From the NCBI GenBank assembly GCA_001942045.1, contig MSTD01000025.1, positions 27,923 to 86,967 on the forward strand: a stretch of 59,045 nt of DNA, written 5' to 3'. Under the pieces are notes generated by a model that worked only from the letters and a program-made list of their open reading frames with translations, searched no databases and had not been told where the DNA came from. Each line of letters opens with the position of its first letter. Within the stretch, counting starts at the first letter, position 1. Positions 7,948-18,332 of the stretch are shown here, one piece after another. The position numbers and the translations under genes are program-made. Source of the DNA: Mycolicibacterium porcinum (GTDB lineage Bacteria; Actinomycetota; Actinomycetes; Mycobacteriales; Mycobacteriaceae).

Positions 7948-8850
7948 ATGACCGCGGTTGAACCAGTCACCTTGTCTGACCCGTCGTCGTCGCTGACCGC
8001 CACGTATGTTCCGGGCGCGGGCATGATCTGCACGTCCCTTGCCGACAACGGTGTCGAGTACCTGGGCCAGCGGCGCGGGCTGCAGGCCTACCTCACCGAC
8101 GGTAAGACGATGGGCATCCCGATCCTGTACCCGTGGGCAAACCGGTTGAGCGCCAACGAGTACCGGGCAGGTGACACCACCGTGCAGATAACCCCCGGGG
8201 CCAATGGTGTCCGCACCGACGCGCACGGCGCACCGATGCACGGCGTGCTGGCCGCCAACCCGGACTGGCAGGTGGTCGACCAAACCGAGAACACGCTGAC
8301 AGCCGAACTGGACTGGGGCGGCTATCCCAGCCTGCTGACGACGTTCCCGTTCCCGCACCGCCTGAGCATGGCGGTGGCCCTGACGGACCGGGCTCTCACC
8401 GTCGCCACGACGGTGGCGCCGACCACCGACCGGCCGGTGCCGCTGTGCTACGGCTACCACCCATACGTGACGATTCCCGGTGTGCCCCGCGAAGATTGGC
8501 AATTGCAGACCCCGACCATGCGGCACCTGCTCGTCGATGACCGAGGACTGCCCACAGGCGAAACCCGGCAGTGGCCGGGCGGGCCGAGACGGCTGGGCGC
8601 CACCGAACTCGACGACGGATTCGATGACGTCGCACCGGGTGCGGTGTTCACCCTGTCCGGTGGCAGCCGCCGGGTCGAGGTCAGCTTCGACGAGGGTTAC
8701 ACCGCCGCACAACTTTTCGCCCCGGGCAACGACGCCGTGGTGGGTATCGAACCGATGGCCGCGCCGACCGACGCGCTGCGCCGGGGAAATTACAGAATGG
8801 CCGCCCCCGGAAGTCCGGAGACGGCCATCTTTTCGATCAGAGTGGGCTAA
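7948..8850 (+). CDS. aldose 1-epimerase family protein
   Basis: 300 residues. It contains the galactose-mutarotase motifs: PWANRLS, APMHGVLA with the catalytic-type His, YGYHPYV with the second His, and a C-terminal GIEPMAAPTDAL with the conserved Glu. Aldose 1-epimerases interconvert alpha and beta sugar anomers in the cytoplasm; related proteins act on sugar phosphates. The start lies 18 bp after the flavohaemoglobin. The sequence before ATG 7948 (CAGACT then 6 nt) could also serve as a leaderless promoter. Its end overlaps the end of convergent hspR by 4 bp. Confidence 0.85.
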   Translation: MTAVEPVTLSDPSSSLTATYVPGAGMICTSLADNGVEYLGQRRGLQAYLTDGKTMGIPILYPWANRLSANEYRAGDTTVQITPGANGVRTDAHGAPMHGVLAANPDWQVVDQTENTLTAELDWGGYPSLLTTFPFPHRLSMAVALTDRALTVATTVAPTTDRPVPLCYGYHPYVTIPGVPREDWQLQTPTMRHLLVDDRGLPTGETRQWPGGPRRLGATELDDGFDDVAPGAVFTLSGGSRRVEVSFDEGYTAAQLFAPGNDAVVGIEPMAAPTDALRRGNYRMAAPGSPETAIFSIRVG

Positions 8851-9221
8851 CGCGCGCCTCGACGCGGTTGCCACAGGACCACCGCTTTGGACGCCACCGA
8901 GACGTCGCGACGCTGATCGGTGAGTTGTTCGACCTGCTGGGTCAACTCGGAAACCCTTGTGCGCAGCGCATCGACCTGATTGGTCAGTTCGATGATGCGC
9001 TTGATCCCGGCCAGGTTGACGCCCTCGTCCTGCGACAGCCGCTGCACCTCACGGAGCAGGTCGACATCGCGCTCGGAGTAGCGACGCCCGCCGCCGGAAC
9101 TGCGCTGCGGGCTGACCAGCCCGAGCCGGTCGTATGTGCGCAGGGTCTGCGCGTGCATACCGGCCAGCTCGGCGGCCACCGAGATCAAAAACGTACGTGC
9201 TTCCTCTTTCCGCTGGCTCAT
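8847..9221 (-). CDS. hspR: HspR, MerR-type repressor of the dnaK operon
   Basis: About 124 residues. A MerR-type winged HTH occupies residues 10-80, with [28 protein letters not shown] and [11 protein letters not shown], nearly identical to M. tuberculosis HspR. A Leu/Val heptad coil ([15 protein letters not shown]) and a basic tail follow. HspR binds HAIR sites with DnaK as co-repressor and represses heat-shock genes. ATG 9221 is chosen because it overlaps the dnaJ stop as ATGA and places the conserved region at the usual distance; an ATG at 9236 is possible but unlikely. Confidence 0.95.
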   Translation of the reverse strand: MSQRKEEARTFLISVAAELAGMHAQTLRTYDRLGLVSPQRSSGGGRRYSERDVDLLREVQRLSQDEGVNLAGIKRIIELTNQVDALRTRVSELTQQVEQLTDQRRDVSVASKAVVLWQPRRGAR

Positions 9222-10384
9222 ATGTTCCCTGCCCATCCGGCCCGCGGATCGAACCCGCTGGCCCGTTCGGCTTTCGCATAGGCCTCCAGCGCCTCCGCCG
9301 CTTCACCTTCCAGGTTCGGCGGCACCGCGACCTTCACCGTGACCAGCAGGTCACCGTGGCCGCCGGAGCGTTTGGGTACCCCACGCCCGCGCACCCGCAG
9401 GATCCGGCCGTCGGAGGTGCCCTTGGGCACCCGCACCCCGACCTTGCCGTCCAGCGTGGGAACGGAAAGCGTTGTCCCCAGTGCCAATTCGTGGAAGCTG
9501 ACCGGAACGCTGACGGTCAGGTCGTCGCCGTCACGCCCGAACACCTTGTCCGGACGCACGTGCACGGTGACGTAGAGGTCGCCCGACGGCGCACCTCGCA
9601 GCCCGGCTTCACCCTGGCCGGCCAGCCGGATGCGCTGACCGTCCTCGACCCCCGGTGGGATCCGCACGTTGATCGTGCGGGTCCGGGTGGTGACGCCGGT
9701 GCCCTGACATTCGGCGCACGGGTGCTCGATGATCGAGCCGCTGCCCCGGCACTCGGTGCAGGGCTCGGAGAATCCGAACGCCCCCTGGTTGCGGTTGACC
9801 ACACCTGAGCCGTTGCAGTTCGGGCACACCTTGGGGCTGGTGCCCGGGCGCGCACCGCTGCCGTGGCAGTTGGTGCACGGTGCCGGGCTGGTCAGCCGCA
9901 GCGGCATGGCCACGCCCTTGGTGGCTTCCAGGAAGGACAGCTCGGTCTCGGTTTCCAGGTCGTTGCCCCGGCGCGGCCGACTCGGCCGCGGTTGTGCACC
10001 GCGCCCGAACAACCCACCGAAGAGGTCACCGATGTTGGCGCCGCCGCTCTGACCGGCCGCGTCGAACAGGTCTCCGAGGTTGAATTCGGCTCCGTCGGAA
10101 CCGAACCCGCCGCCGAAGTTTCCGCCCGTGTTGAACCGACGGCCACCGCCGGCGAACAGCCGACGGGTCTCGTCATACTCCTTGCGCTTAGCGGGGTCCG
10201 ACAGGACGCTGTTCGCCTCGGAAACCGCCTTGAACCGCTCCGCCGCTCCCGCATCGGGATTGCGGTCGGGGTGCAGTTCGGAGGCCAGTTTCCGGTAGGC
10301 CTTCTTGATCTCGTCGGCGCTGGCGTCAGAGGAGACGCCGAGTTCTTTATAGAAGTCCTTCTCGACCCACTCGCGTTGGGCCAT
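9218..10384 (-). CDS. dnaJ: DnaJ co-chaperone
   Basis: 388 residues with the full DnaJ architecture. The J domain holds ELHPDRNPD (HPD motif) near residue 40. A Gly/Phe-rich linker (residues 80-130) is followed by four CxxCxGxG zinc-binding repeats ([32 protein letters not shown]) at about 165-230 and a C-terminal client-binding domain. It stimulates DnaK ATPase and delivers unfolded proteins. The SD AAGGAGG lies just upstream of ATG 10384. It lies 37 bp after grpE and overlaps hspR by 4 bp, in the actinobacterial order dnaK-grpE-dnaJ-hspR. Confidence 0.97.
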   Translation of the reverse strand: MAQREWVEKDFYKELGVSSDASADEIKKAYRKLASELHPDRNPDAGAAERFKAVSEANSVLSDPAKRKEYDETRRLFAGGGRRFNTGGNFGGGFGSDGAEFNLGDLFDAAGQSGGANIGDLFGGLFGRGAQPRPSRPRRGNDLETETELSFLEATKGVAMPLRLTSPAPCTNCHGSGARPGTSPKVCPNCNGSGVVNRNQGAFGFSEPCTECRGSGSIIEHPCAECQGTGVTTRTRTINVRIPPGVEDGQRIRLAGQGEAGLRGAPSGDLYVTVHVRPDKVFGRDGDDLTVSVPVSFHELALGTTLSVPTLDGKVGVRVPKGTSDGRILRVRGRGVPKRSGGHGDLLVTVKVAVPPNLEGEAAEALEAYAKAERASGFDPRAGWAGNI

Positions 10385-10421
10385 GCGCCACCTCCTTACC
10401 TCTTCTCTCTAGTTGGGTTGT

Positions 10422-11020
10422 CTATGTGTCTGATTCTGCGGCCTGATCGCCTGCGGCGTCGGCTTCTTCGGGGACCGTGTCGACCACGCCGACGAGGGCG
10501 TGCCTGACCACCTGGTCACCGATCTTGTAGCCCCGGCGCATCACGGTCCCGACGACGGGATGGGTGCCTTCGCCCTCGTGCTGCACAGCCTCGTGCAGCG
10601 ACGGGTCGAACTCGTCACCCTCGACGCCGAATCCGGAAAGACCTTGTCCTTCAAGGGCGCTGACGAGCTTGTCAGCAACCGACTTGAGCGGCCCGGATTC
10701 CAGGTCACCGTGACTGCGGGCCCGGTCCAGGTCGTCGAGAACCCCCAGCAACTGGGTGATGACGGCGGCCTTGGCCCGGTCGGCGGTGACCTGCTGATCG
10801 CGCAGTGCCCGCTTGCGGTAATTGTCGTATTCGGCCTTCACACGTTGCAGCGTGGCCTTGAGCTCGGCAACCTCGTCGCTCTCGCTCGCCGGCGCACCGG
10901 CCTCGGAGGCGGCGGACGCCGGCCCACCAGGGGCCGGCGCCTGCTCACGAACCTCACCGGTGTCGGGATCGATGCGCCGTTTGTCGGTGATGGTCACCGG
11001 CTCGTGCGAATCGTTCTCGC

Positions 11021-11024
<4 letters not shown>
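10422..11024 (-). CDS. grpE: GrpE nucleotide-exchange factor
   Basis: 200 residues. An acidic, Pro/Ala-rich N-terminus precedes a long coiled coil ([24 protein letters not shown]) and a beta-rich C-terminal domain containing [11 protein letters not shown] and [12 protein letters not shown], the GrpE signature. It releases ADP from DnaK. The GTG start overlaps the dnaK stop as GTGA (4 bp), so the two are translationally coupled. Confidence 0.96.
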
Positions 11025-12874
<1,850 letters not shown>

Positions 12875-13205
12875 GGTTGCCTCCTGATAGAGATATAGGG
12901 GTCTGAGCGGACTGCGCTCAAGCTTGCTCCGGGCGACCCTAGCTTGTCAACCCAGACTTGAGTCACTGTCACTCAACTTGTTGTCGATGTGGTCAACGGG
13001 GGGTTCCGCGGTTTTGTTCCCGAAGTTCCGGAAAATTCTCACGCCCCGACAATCAACACAGGATGGCCGCATATATCCGCAGACCGAGACGCCATCGAGG
13101 CGTTCTCGGCGCGACGTACCTGGCCAAACGACGTTCGACGAACGGATTCTCCGCGCCATCTGGTACCCGGCGCCCGCATCAAGACGGAACTCTGTCCTTC
13201 GGACT
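12875..13205. other. dnaK upstream region with no gene
   Basis: This 331-bp gap holds the HAIR operator at 12957-12977 and a TTGACA-like hexamer on the minus strand (12950-12945) between it and dnaK. A CAAGCTTG palindrome lies at 12919-12926. The rest, 12980-13205, is the 3' flank of the orphan gene; I see no RNA gene or clear terminator in it. Confidence 0.6.
12957..12977. promoter_or_regulatory. HAIR operator for HspR
   Basis: CTTGAGT-N7-ACTCAAC matches the HAIR consensus CTTGAGT-N7-ACTCAAG with one mismatch in the last base. It lies about 85-100 bp upstream of dnaK. Confidence 0.88.
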
Positions 13206-14363
13206 TCAAGTCTGGTTGACAGTGATGGATTGAACCCTGCCGCGGAAAAAATTGTTTACGAGGGCAGAACGCACCCACATGTTCCGCGCATGAGCCCATA
13301 CGTGGCAATAAACGAAAACCAGGTACAACCGGTCAGCGCGTATCCGAAAGGCCGGTGATTCGTAGCCGAACAGAGAGTCGACGTAGAACGGGTCAAACCG
13401 GTATGAATCGTTTTCGAATTCACCAAACATGACGGCTTGATTGCTCCACGAGCGTCGAAAAGTGCGCAAGTCTTCGAACTGGTTGCCCCCGTCCATGTCC
13501 CAACTGCGCACTTGTATACCCATCCCCCCAGCGAGAGATGTAGAGGCGAATTCAGGCCTATTGGTCCAGCCATGAACGGCGTCATACACACCAGGCGAGA
13601 TCCAGGCGAGCCCCTCAGGTCCCTTACCTTCGGCATAGCCGTCCACCCTGCGCATGAAGGTGGCCCCCACTGCGGCGGCGGAATGGAATGACCGCGATCC
13701 GTCGCCCGGGGCGATACTGGCGATCGTGCCGCCGGCGTACAGGTTCCCGAGACGTGGATCTGCCTGAGCGCCGACGATCGCCTGTACATTCCGCGTGTCA
13801 GTCCAGTAGAACCGGTAAGGCGGACCGAGAGTGACTGACGTCCTCGCCAAGGAACCGCCGGCCATCACTTGTTGACCGCGTTCCGCGTGCAGATCCGGTA
13901 CGCGATGCCGAGCGCTCTCGATGAGGTCCGGACGCGTAGTCGCGTGCTCAACCAGACCATCAAGTCCACTGGCGACAGCGGCGTCAGATCTGAGCAACCG
14001 AACCAGTGCTGCGTGTATCAGGTCTTCAAATCCTCTGTCGCGCGATTGCGACTCGTCGAGATCCCGCGCAAACCGACAGAACTCGTCGGTCATCAACGCC
14101 TTCCCTTGCTGCACCACCGCATCGATCAATTCGCTGCGGGGGTACGAATCCTGGATCGTCACGGATTGCCTCCCCGTCATGTAATGGCTTGAGTCTTCAC
14201 CACTGCCCACACGGTGACCTGAGTAGTCCGATACTTCATTTGTTCGAACCGACAGATTGGCGTCGGCAAAGCAGTAGTCGCGGGAGCGAATGCGATCGAA
14301 TTCAGTCCACCGCTTAATCCGACGCTCCACTCGACATAGAGGAGTGGTGGAATTTTCTGACAT
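13206..14363 (-). CDS. unrecognised orphan protein
   Basis: About 385 residues from ATG 14363; TTG 14378 and GTG 14366 are alternatives and none has a clear SD. I recognise no family. The N-terminal third is charged and helical (LDESQSRDRGFEDLIHAALVRLL). The rest is rich in aromatic and Gly residues (PYRFYWTDTRN, FASTSLAGGMG, SWDMDGGNQF, RFDPFYVDSLFGYES), which suggests a compact beta-rich fold. No signal peptide or TM is evident. Base and codon use are less GC-biased than in dnaK or the gcv genes, consistent with acquisition. It is isolated between dnaK and 14606. Confidence 0.6.
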   Translation of the reverse strand: MSENSTTPLCRVERRIKRWTEFDRIRSRDYCFADANLSVRTNEVSDYSGHRVGSGEDSSHYMTGRQSVTIQDSYPRSELIDAVVQQGKALMTDEFCRFARDLDESQSRDRGFEDLIHAALVRLLRSDAAVASGLDGLVEHATTRPDLIESARHRVPDLHAERGQQVMAGGSLARTSVTLGPPYRFYWTDTRNVQAIVGAQADPRLGNLYAGGTIASIAPGDGSRSFHSAAAVGATFMRRVDGYAEGKGPEGLAWISPGVYDAVHGWTNRPEFASTSLAGGMGIQVRSWDMDGGNQFEDLRTFRRSWSNQAVMFGEFENDSYRFDPFYVDSLFGYESPAFRIRADRLYLVFVYCHVWAHARNMWVRSALVNNFFRGRVQSITVNQT

Positions 14364-14605
14364 CACCGCGAGAGCCAACCCTGTTCGAGGTCATGAACGG
14401 CTACTTGGGCGAGGTGAGGCGATGACCTCTCTATGCATCGTCCTCCCCTAGATTGAGCTCGCCGCCGCCGCTGGACTCGGCCCCACCGCGACCCGGTACC
14501 CTGCCCCATAATCAAATGCCGCCGGTCGCCTCGGCCACGGCTTGAAGTCCGGCGCACAGCGGCGGTGTCGGGGGGAATCAGCCACTTGAGGGGGATCGAC
14601 CGGCG

Positions 14606-15424
14606 ATGGCAGACGAGATAACGACGACGGGGTCGAACGTGCCCGCAGACAAGCCGGCCAAACGCGGCTACCAGCGGCGGGCGTTCAAACTCGACACCCC
14701 GATCGGCGAGATCGCCTTTGCGATCCGTACCCCGCGCAACCAACGTCCGCTCGTGCCGAAGCGGTTCGATCCGTTCGGCCTCACCGACCGCGCGCTGGAC
14801 GCCGCGAAGACCAGCATGAAGCTGGCCGCCTGGGGAGAAGAGCAGTTGGCCACCCTGGTGAAGAACCGGCTGGAGGCCATCGAATCGGCACCGCGGCCGA
14901 CCCCGGTGGCCACGCCGGAGGAACCGACGGCCGAATCGCTCAACAGCAAGATGGACCGGCTGCTGGACCGCGCCCTGGACCAGAGCACGGCGGGCAGCCA
15001 GGTCGAGCTCTATCACCGGCTGCTCGATCAGCTGGTCGCCGACGAGGCCCGGATCATCGGCGCCCTGTCGGAGGGTGCGGCTTCGCCGTTGGTCAACGTC
15101 TACACCTGGACGCGGGCCCGGACCCCGGGGCAGGCCGTGCTGGAGAACGCCTGCCTGATCGGTCGCACCGCCAATGTCGCGCTGCCGACGATGGTCCCGC
15201 AGTACGTCGGCCACCTGCTGTCGCTGGGTCTGGTCGAGACCGGGCCCGAGGATCCGTCGCAGAAAGCCGAGTACGAGGTGCTGATGGCCGAGCCCATGGT
15301 GCTGCGCGCGATCAAGAGCGCATCCCGCGGGCCGCTGACGGCCCGGGTGGACAAGCTGACGCTGACGCTGTCAGGTCTGGGCCGTGGCCTGTGGGAGGCC
15401 GCGGTGCTACGGGAGGGTTCGTAG
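14606..15424 (+). CDS. Abi-alpha/DUF4393-like protein
   Basis: 272 residues. A basic N-terminus with QRRAFKLDTPIGEIAFAIRTP is followed by a helical region and then VELYHRLLDQLVADEARIIGALSEG. That segment resembles the 'below/at domain ends, many decisions on cell damage' helix of DUF4393/Abi-alpha proteins. The C-terminus has LLSLGLVETG and a Thr-Leu-Ser-Gly-Leu-Gly-rich helix, again like that family (N-x-x-RLGL then LT-x-x-G). The role of such proteins in mycobacteria is unknown; an abortive-infection link comes only from the family name. The SD GAGGGGG precedes ATG 14606. The next gene, a DUF445 membrane protein, starts 39 bp later, probably in the same operon. Confidence 0.5.
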   Translation: MADEITTTGSNVPADKPAKRGYQRRAFKLDTPIGEIAFAIRTPRNQRPLVPKRFDPFGLTDRALDAAKTSMKLAAWGEEQLATLVKNRLEAIESAPRPTPVATPEEPTAESLNSKMDRLLDRALDQSTAGSQVELYHRLLDQLVADEARIIGALSEGAASPLVNVYTWTRARTPGQAVLENACLIGRTANVALPTMVPQYVGHLLSLGLVETGPEDPSQKAEYEVLMAEPMVLRAIKSASRGPLTARVDKLTLTLSGLGRGLWEAAVLREGS

Positions 15425-15463
15425 CCGCATGGCCAGCGGCGAGAAGCCGAAGGCGAATCGCGC

Positions 15464-16771
15464 ATGAGTACAGCCGAGACAATTCTCGCGATCCAGACCT
15501 GGCAGGAGATCAAGGCAGATTTCAGCGTCAACTGGCTGATCTATCTGTCCATGCCCTTCGTCGCGGCGTTCGTCGGGTGGAGTACCAAGATCGTCGCGCT
15601 CGAGATGCTGTACCGGCCGATGGAGTTCAAGGGGATCGGGCTGTTCGGTTGGCAGGGCATCGTGCCGCGCCGCGCGGGCAAGGTGGGATCGAAGACCATT
15701 GAGCTGCTCACCCAGAACCTGCTGAAACCGGAGGAGCTGCTGGAGAAGGTCGACGCCAAGGAGGCCGTCGACGCGTTGCGCGAACCGCTGACCCAGGCGG
15801 TCGACGACATCTCCCGCGACATCGCCGAGCAGATCCGCCCCGGGCTGTGGGATTCGCTGCCCGATGCCGCGCGCAAGGCGATCATGGCGCGTATCCACAA
15901 CCAGACCCCGAAGGTCGTGGAGAAGATGCTCAACGAAATGCGGTCGGACCTCAACCGATTCGTCGACATCCAGTACCTGGCCGTCACGACGCTGGTCCGC
16001 AACAAGGACAAGCTCAACAAGCTGATGCGCGGGCTGGGCGACAACGCGATGGCCTTCGTCCGCCGCAGCGGCATCTACTTCGGGCTCGTGATCGGCGTGG
16101 TCCAGATGGTCGCGTGGGCGTTGTTCCAGAATCCGTGGATCATGCCGGCCTTCGGCTTCGGGGTGGGCCTCGTCAGCGATTACATTGCGCTCAACATGTT
16201 GTTCCGGCCGGTGCGGCCGACGAAGTACCTCGGCTTCATCCCGTTCCAGGGATTGCTGCACGCCGAGCGCGACAAGATCACCCAGGACTACGCGCGGATT
16301 CTGGCCGAGGACCTGTTCTCCCCCGAGATCCTGTTCGACGGCGTGCTGCGCGGCCCGGGCGCCGACAAGCTGTTCTCCTTGATCGGCAAAGAGGTCGAAG
16401 CCGCCATCGATGCGCAGACCGGCATCGCGACCCCGCTGGTCAAGTTCGCGGTCGGCACCCAGCGGTACAACGCGCTCAAGGACACGATGGTGAAGATGGT
16501 GCTGGAGCGGCTTCCCACCACCCTTGTGCAGGCTCAGGACTACGCCATGAACGCGCTGGACCTGGAGAAGACCATCATCGACAAGATGGGTCAGCTCACC
16601 AATGAGGAGTACGAGTCGATCCTGCGGCCGGTCTTCAAGGACGACGAGCCGACCATGATCGCGGTCGGCGCGATCCTCGGTGGCGTCGTCGGCGAAATCC
16701 AGGTGCAGGTCGTCGAACACTTCGGCAACGACCCCGAGGCCGTGGCGCTGCGCACCCTTCTGCACCACTAG
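15464..16771 (+). CDS. DUF445 family membrane protein
   Basis: 435 residues. TM segments lie near residues 23-43 (NWLIYLSMPFVAAFVGW) and 205-245, and one near the C-terminus (MIAVGAILGGVVGEIQ). The DUF445 hallmark is duplicated: GWSTKIVALEMLYRPMEF and GFGVGLVSDYIALNMLFRP, each followed by an IVPRR or IPFQG loop and long amphipathic helices. The family (YheB-type) is widespread and its function is unknown. It ends 12 bp before the convergent pucR-type gene. Confidence 0.85.
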   Translation: MSTAETILAIQTWQEIKADFSVNWLIYLSMPFVAAFVGWSTKIVALEMLYRPMEFKGIGLFGWQGIVPRRAGKVGSKTIELLTQNLLKPEELLEKVDAKEAVDALREPLTQAVDDISRDIAEQIRPGLWDSLPDAARKAIMARIHNQTPKVVEKMLNEMRSDLNRFVDIQYLAVTTLVRNKDKLNKLMRGLGDNAMAFVRRSGIYFGLVIGVVQMVAWALFQNPWIMPAFGFGVGLVSDYIALNMLFRPVRPTKYLGFIPFQGLLHAERDKITQDYARILAEDLFSPEILFDGVLRGPGADKLFSLIGKEVEAAIDAQTGIATPLVKFAVGTQRYNALKDTMVKMVLERLPTTLVQAQDYAMNALDLEKTIIDKMGQLTNEEYESILRPVFKDDEPTMIAVGAILGGVVGEIQVQVVEHFGNDPEAVALRTLLHH

Positions 16772-16783
16772 CTGGGCGCGAAG

Positions 16784-18286
16784 CTACTTGCCCCCGGCCA
16801 ACTGGTCGCGGGACTGCAGGGCCAGCCAGAGTTGGGCGATGTCCGCGGTGTCGGACAGACGCGCACCGGTGAGTTCCTCGACCTTGCGCACGCGGTAGAG
16901 CACGGTCTGCCGGTGGACGTTCATCGCCGCCGCCGTGCGTTGCCAGGACCGCTGGTTGGCCAGGAATGCCTCCAGGGTCTCGACCAGACCGGTCCGGTGC
17001 TGGGCGTCGTGCTCGATCAGCGGACCGAGCCAGCGCTCCACCATCGCTCGGGCGTCCTCGACACCGCCCATGCCGACCCACGAGGTGGCGGTGCCGTAGC
17101 GCACCACGGTATCCCCGGTCCGCTGCGCGGTGCCCAACGCCCAGGTCGCCTCGCGGGCCGATTCCGCCGAGCGGGCAACGGTTTTCAACACCCGGCCGGC
17201 ACCCACCCTGGCCGTGGACCCGAGGGAAGCGGCGATGGCCTCGACCGCCGCATCGGTTCCCGGTACCACCGCGTGCGCGACACCCGACCGGAACGCGGAC
17301 ACATGCGGAATGCGGCGGCGCCACAACGCGACATGCAGATCCCGCAACCGCCGTTCGTCATTACAGGTGGCCGAGACGAACATCGATGTCGCCGGGTCCA
17401 GCCCCGAGGACAGCAGCTGACGACGCCCGACGCGCTGGTCCATCCGGCCGTCGATGAGTTGCGCGGTGAGCTCGGCGCCCGAGCGCCGGGTGTGTTCGAG
17501 GGCCAGGTGGGTCTGGGACAACTCCAGTGCGACGACGGTCGCAGCGTGCTGGATCAGCACCCCGTCCAGGGCGGCTCCGCCTTCGCGGATGACGGCCAGC
17601 ACCGCGTCGTCATGCGTCGGTACCTCGCCGACCAACACTTCGACGCCGCCGCTGGTGAGCACCGATCGCGCCCCGGCCGCCAGCGTGCCCTCTGATGCGG
17701 TCCGCACCGTCTCCTTGACGTCTTCCGGCGGATGCGGACCGTCGGGGTGATACGCCTCGCCCGTCACCCGATCGCACACGTACACAGCGCATTTCAGTTC
17801 CTTTGTGAGTGCATCGGCGATGCTCGACCGCCCCGCATCGCCGGCCGTGGAATGGCGCAACGCGTCATAGATGCGGGCCGTGCGCATGAGCCTCTGGGAC
17901 TGCTCGAGCAGGGTGGCCTCGGCGACCGCGCGCGAGATCGCCACGAACGGCATCGGATAGCGAATCCACAGCACCGGCAGCTCGAGCCGTTCGCTGGCGC
18001 GGGTGAACCGTTGGGTGAGCCGGGGGCAGAACATGTCCTCGCCGATCGCCAGTCCGCTGGCCCCCACCCGATGCAGCTCCTCGAGCAGGTGCTCCTGGTC
18101 GCCCGCCGACGACGGGAACGACATGCCGTTGGTCATCAGCAGTTCCCCGGCGCTGACCCACTGCCACGGCTCGGGCAGATCCGAGGTGTGTGTCCAGGTC
18201 ACCTGGCGGTCCAGCCCGGACTTGCCGGAGTGCAGGCGCAGCTGCAGGTGCGGCATGTCCAGCAGCTCGCGCACCGTGATACTCAC
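16784..18286 (-). CDS. PucR-family transcriptional regulator
   Basis: 500 residues from GTG 18286. An upstream ATG at 18358 would run into lpdA, and the PucR domain begins exactly at VRELLDMPHLQLRL. The N-terminal PucR ligand domain (1-120) holds TSDLPEPWQWVSAGELLMT. A middle GGDEF-like or cyclase-like region follows. The C-terminal HTH_30 (last ~60 residues) has NVHRQTVLYRVRKVEELTG. PucR-type proteins activate catabolic genes, often for purines, amino acids or polyamines. It follows lpdA by 46 bp on the same strand, so it may regulate the glycine operon or the adjacent ureohydrolase gene. Confidence 0.85.
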   Translation of the reverse strand: MSITVRELLDMPHLQLRLHSGKSGLDRQVTWTHTSDLPEPWQWVSAGELLMTNGMSFPSSAGDQEHLLEELHRVGASGLAIGEDMFCPRLTQRFTRASERLELPVLWIRYPMPFVAISRAVAEATLLEQSQRLMRTARIYDALRHSTAGDAGRSSIADALTKELKCAVYVCDRVTGEAYHPDGPHPPEDVKETVRTASEGTLAAGARSVLTSGGVEVLVGEVPTHDDAVLAVIREGGAALDGVLIQHAATVVALELSQTHLALEHTRRSGAELTAQLIDGRMDQRVGRRQLLSSGLDPATSMFVSATCNDERRLRDLHVALWRRRIPHVSAFRSGVAHAVVPGTDAAVEAIAASLGSTARVGAGRVLKTVARSAESAREATWALGTAQRTGDTVVRYGTATSWVGMGGVEDARAMVERWLGPLIEHDAQHRTGLVETLEAFLANQRSWQRTAAAMNVHRQTVLYRVRKVEELTGARLSDTADIAQLWLALQSRDQLAGGK

Positions 18287-18332
18287 ATGCCAACCGTATC
18301 GAGTCGCCGCCCTGGGCGGATGTGACTCGGTC

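Noticed and set aside
6748..8874. 708-codon open frame on the minus strand
   Set aside because: It is antisense to the flavohaemoglobin and aldose epimerase genes; a high-GC shadow with a His/Arg/Gly-rich nonsense composition.
9222..9236. Upstream ATG for hspR
   Set aside because: ATG 9221 overlaps the dnaJ stop as ATGA and matches the homologue's length; the longer form adds only MGREH.
15407..16768. 453-codon open frame opposite the DUF445 gene
   Set aside because: Shadow frame; the plus-strand protein has clear family motifs.
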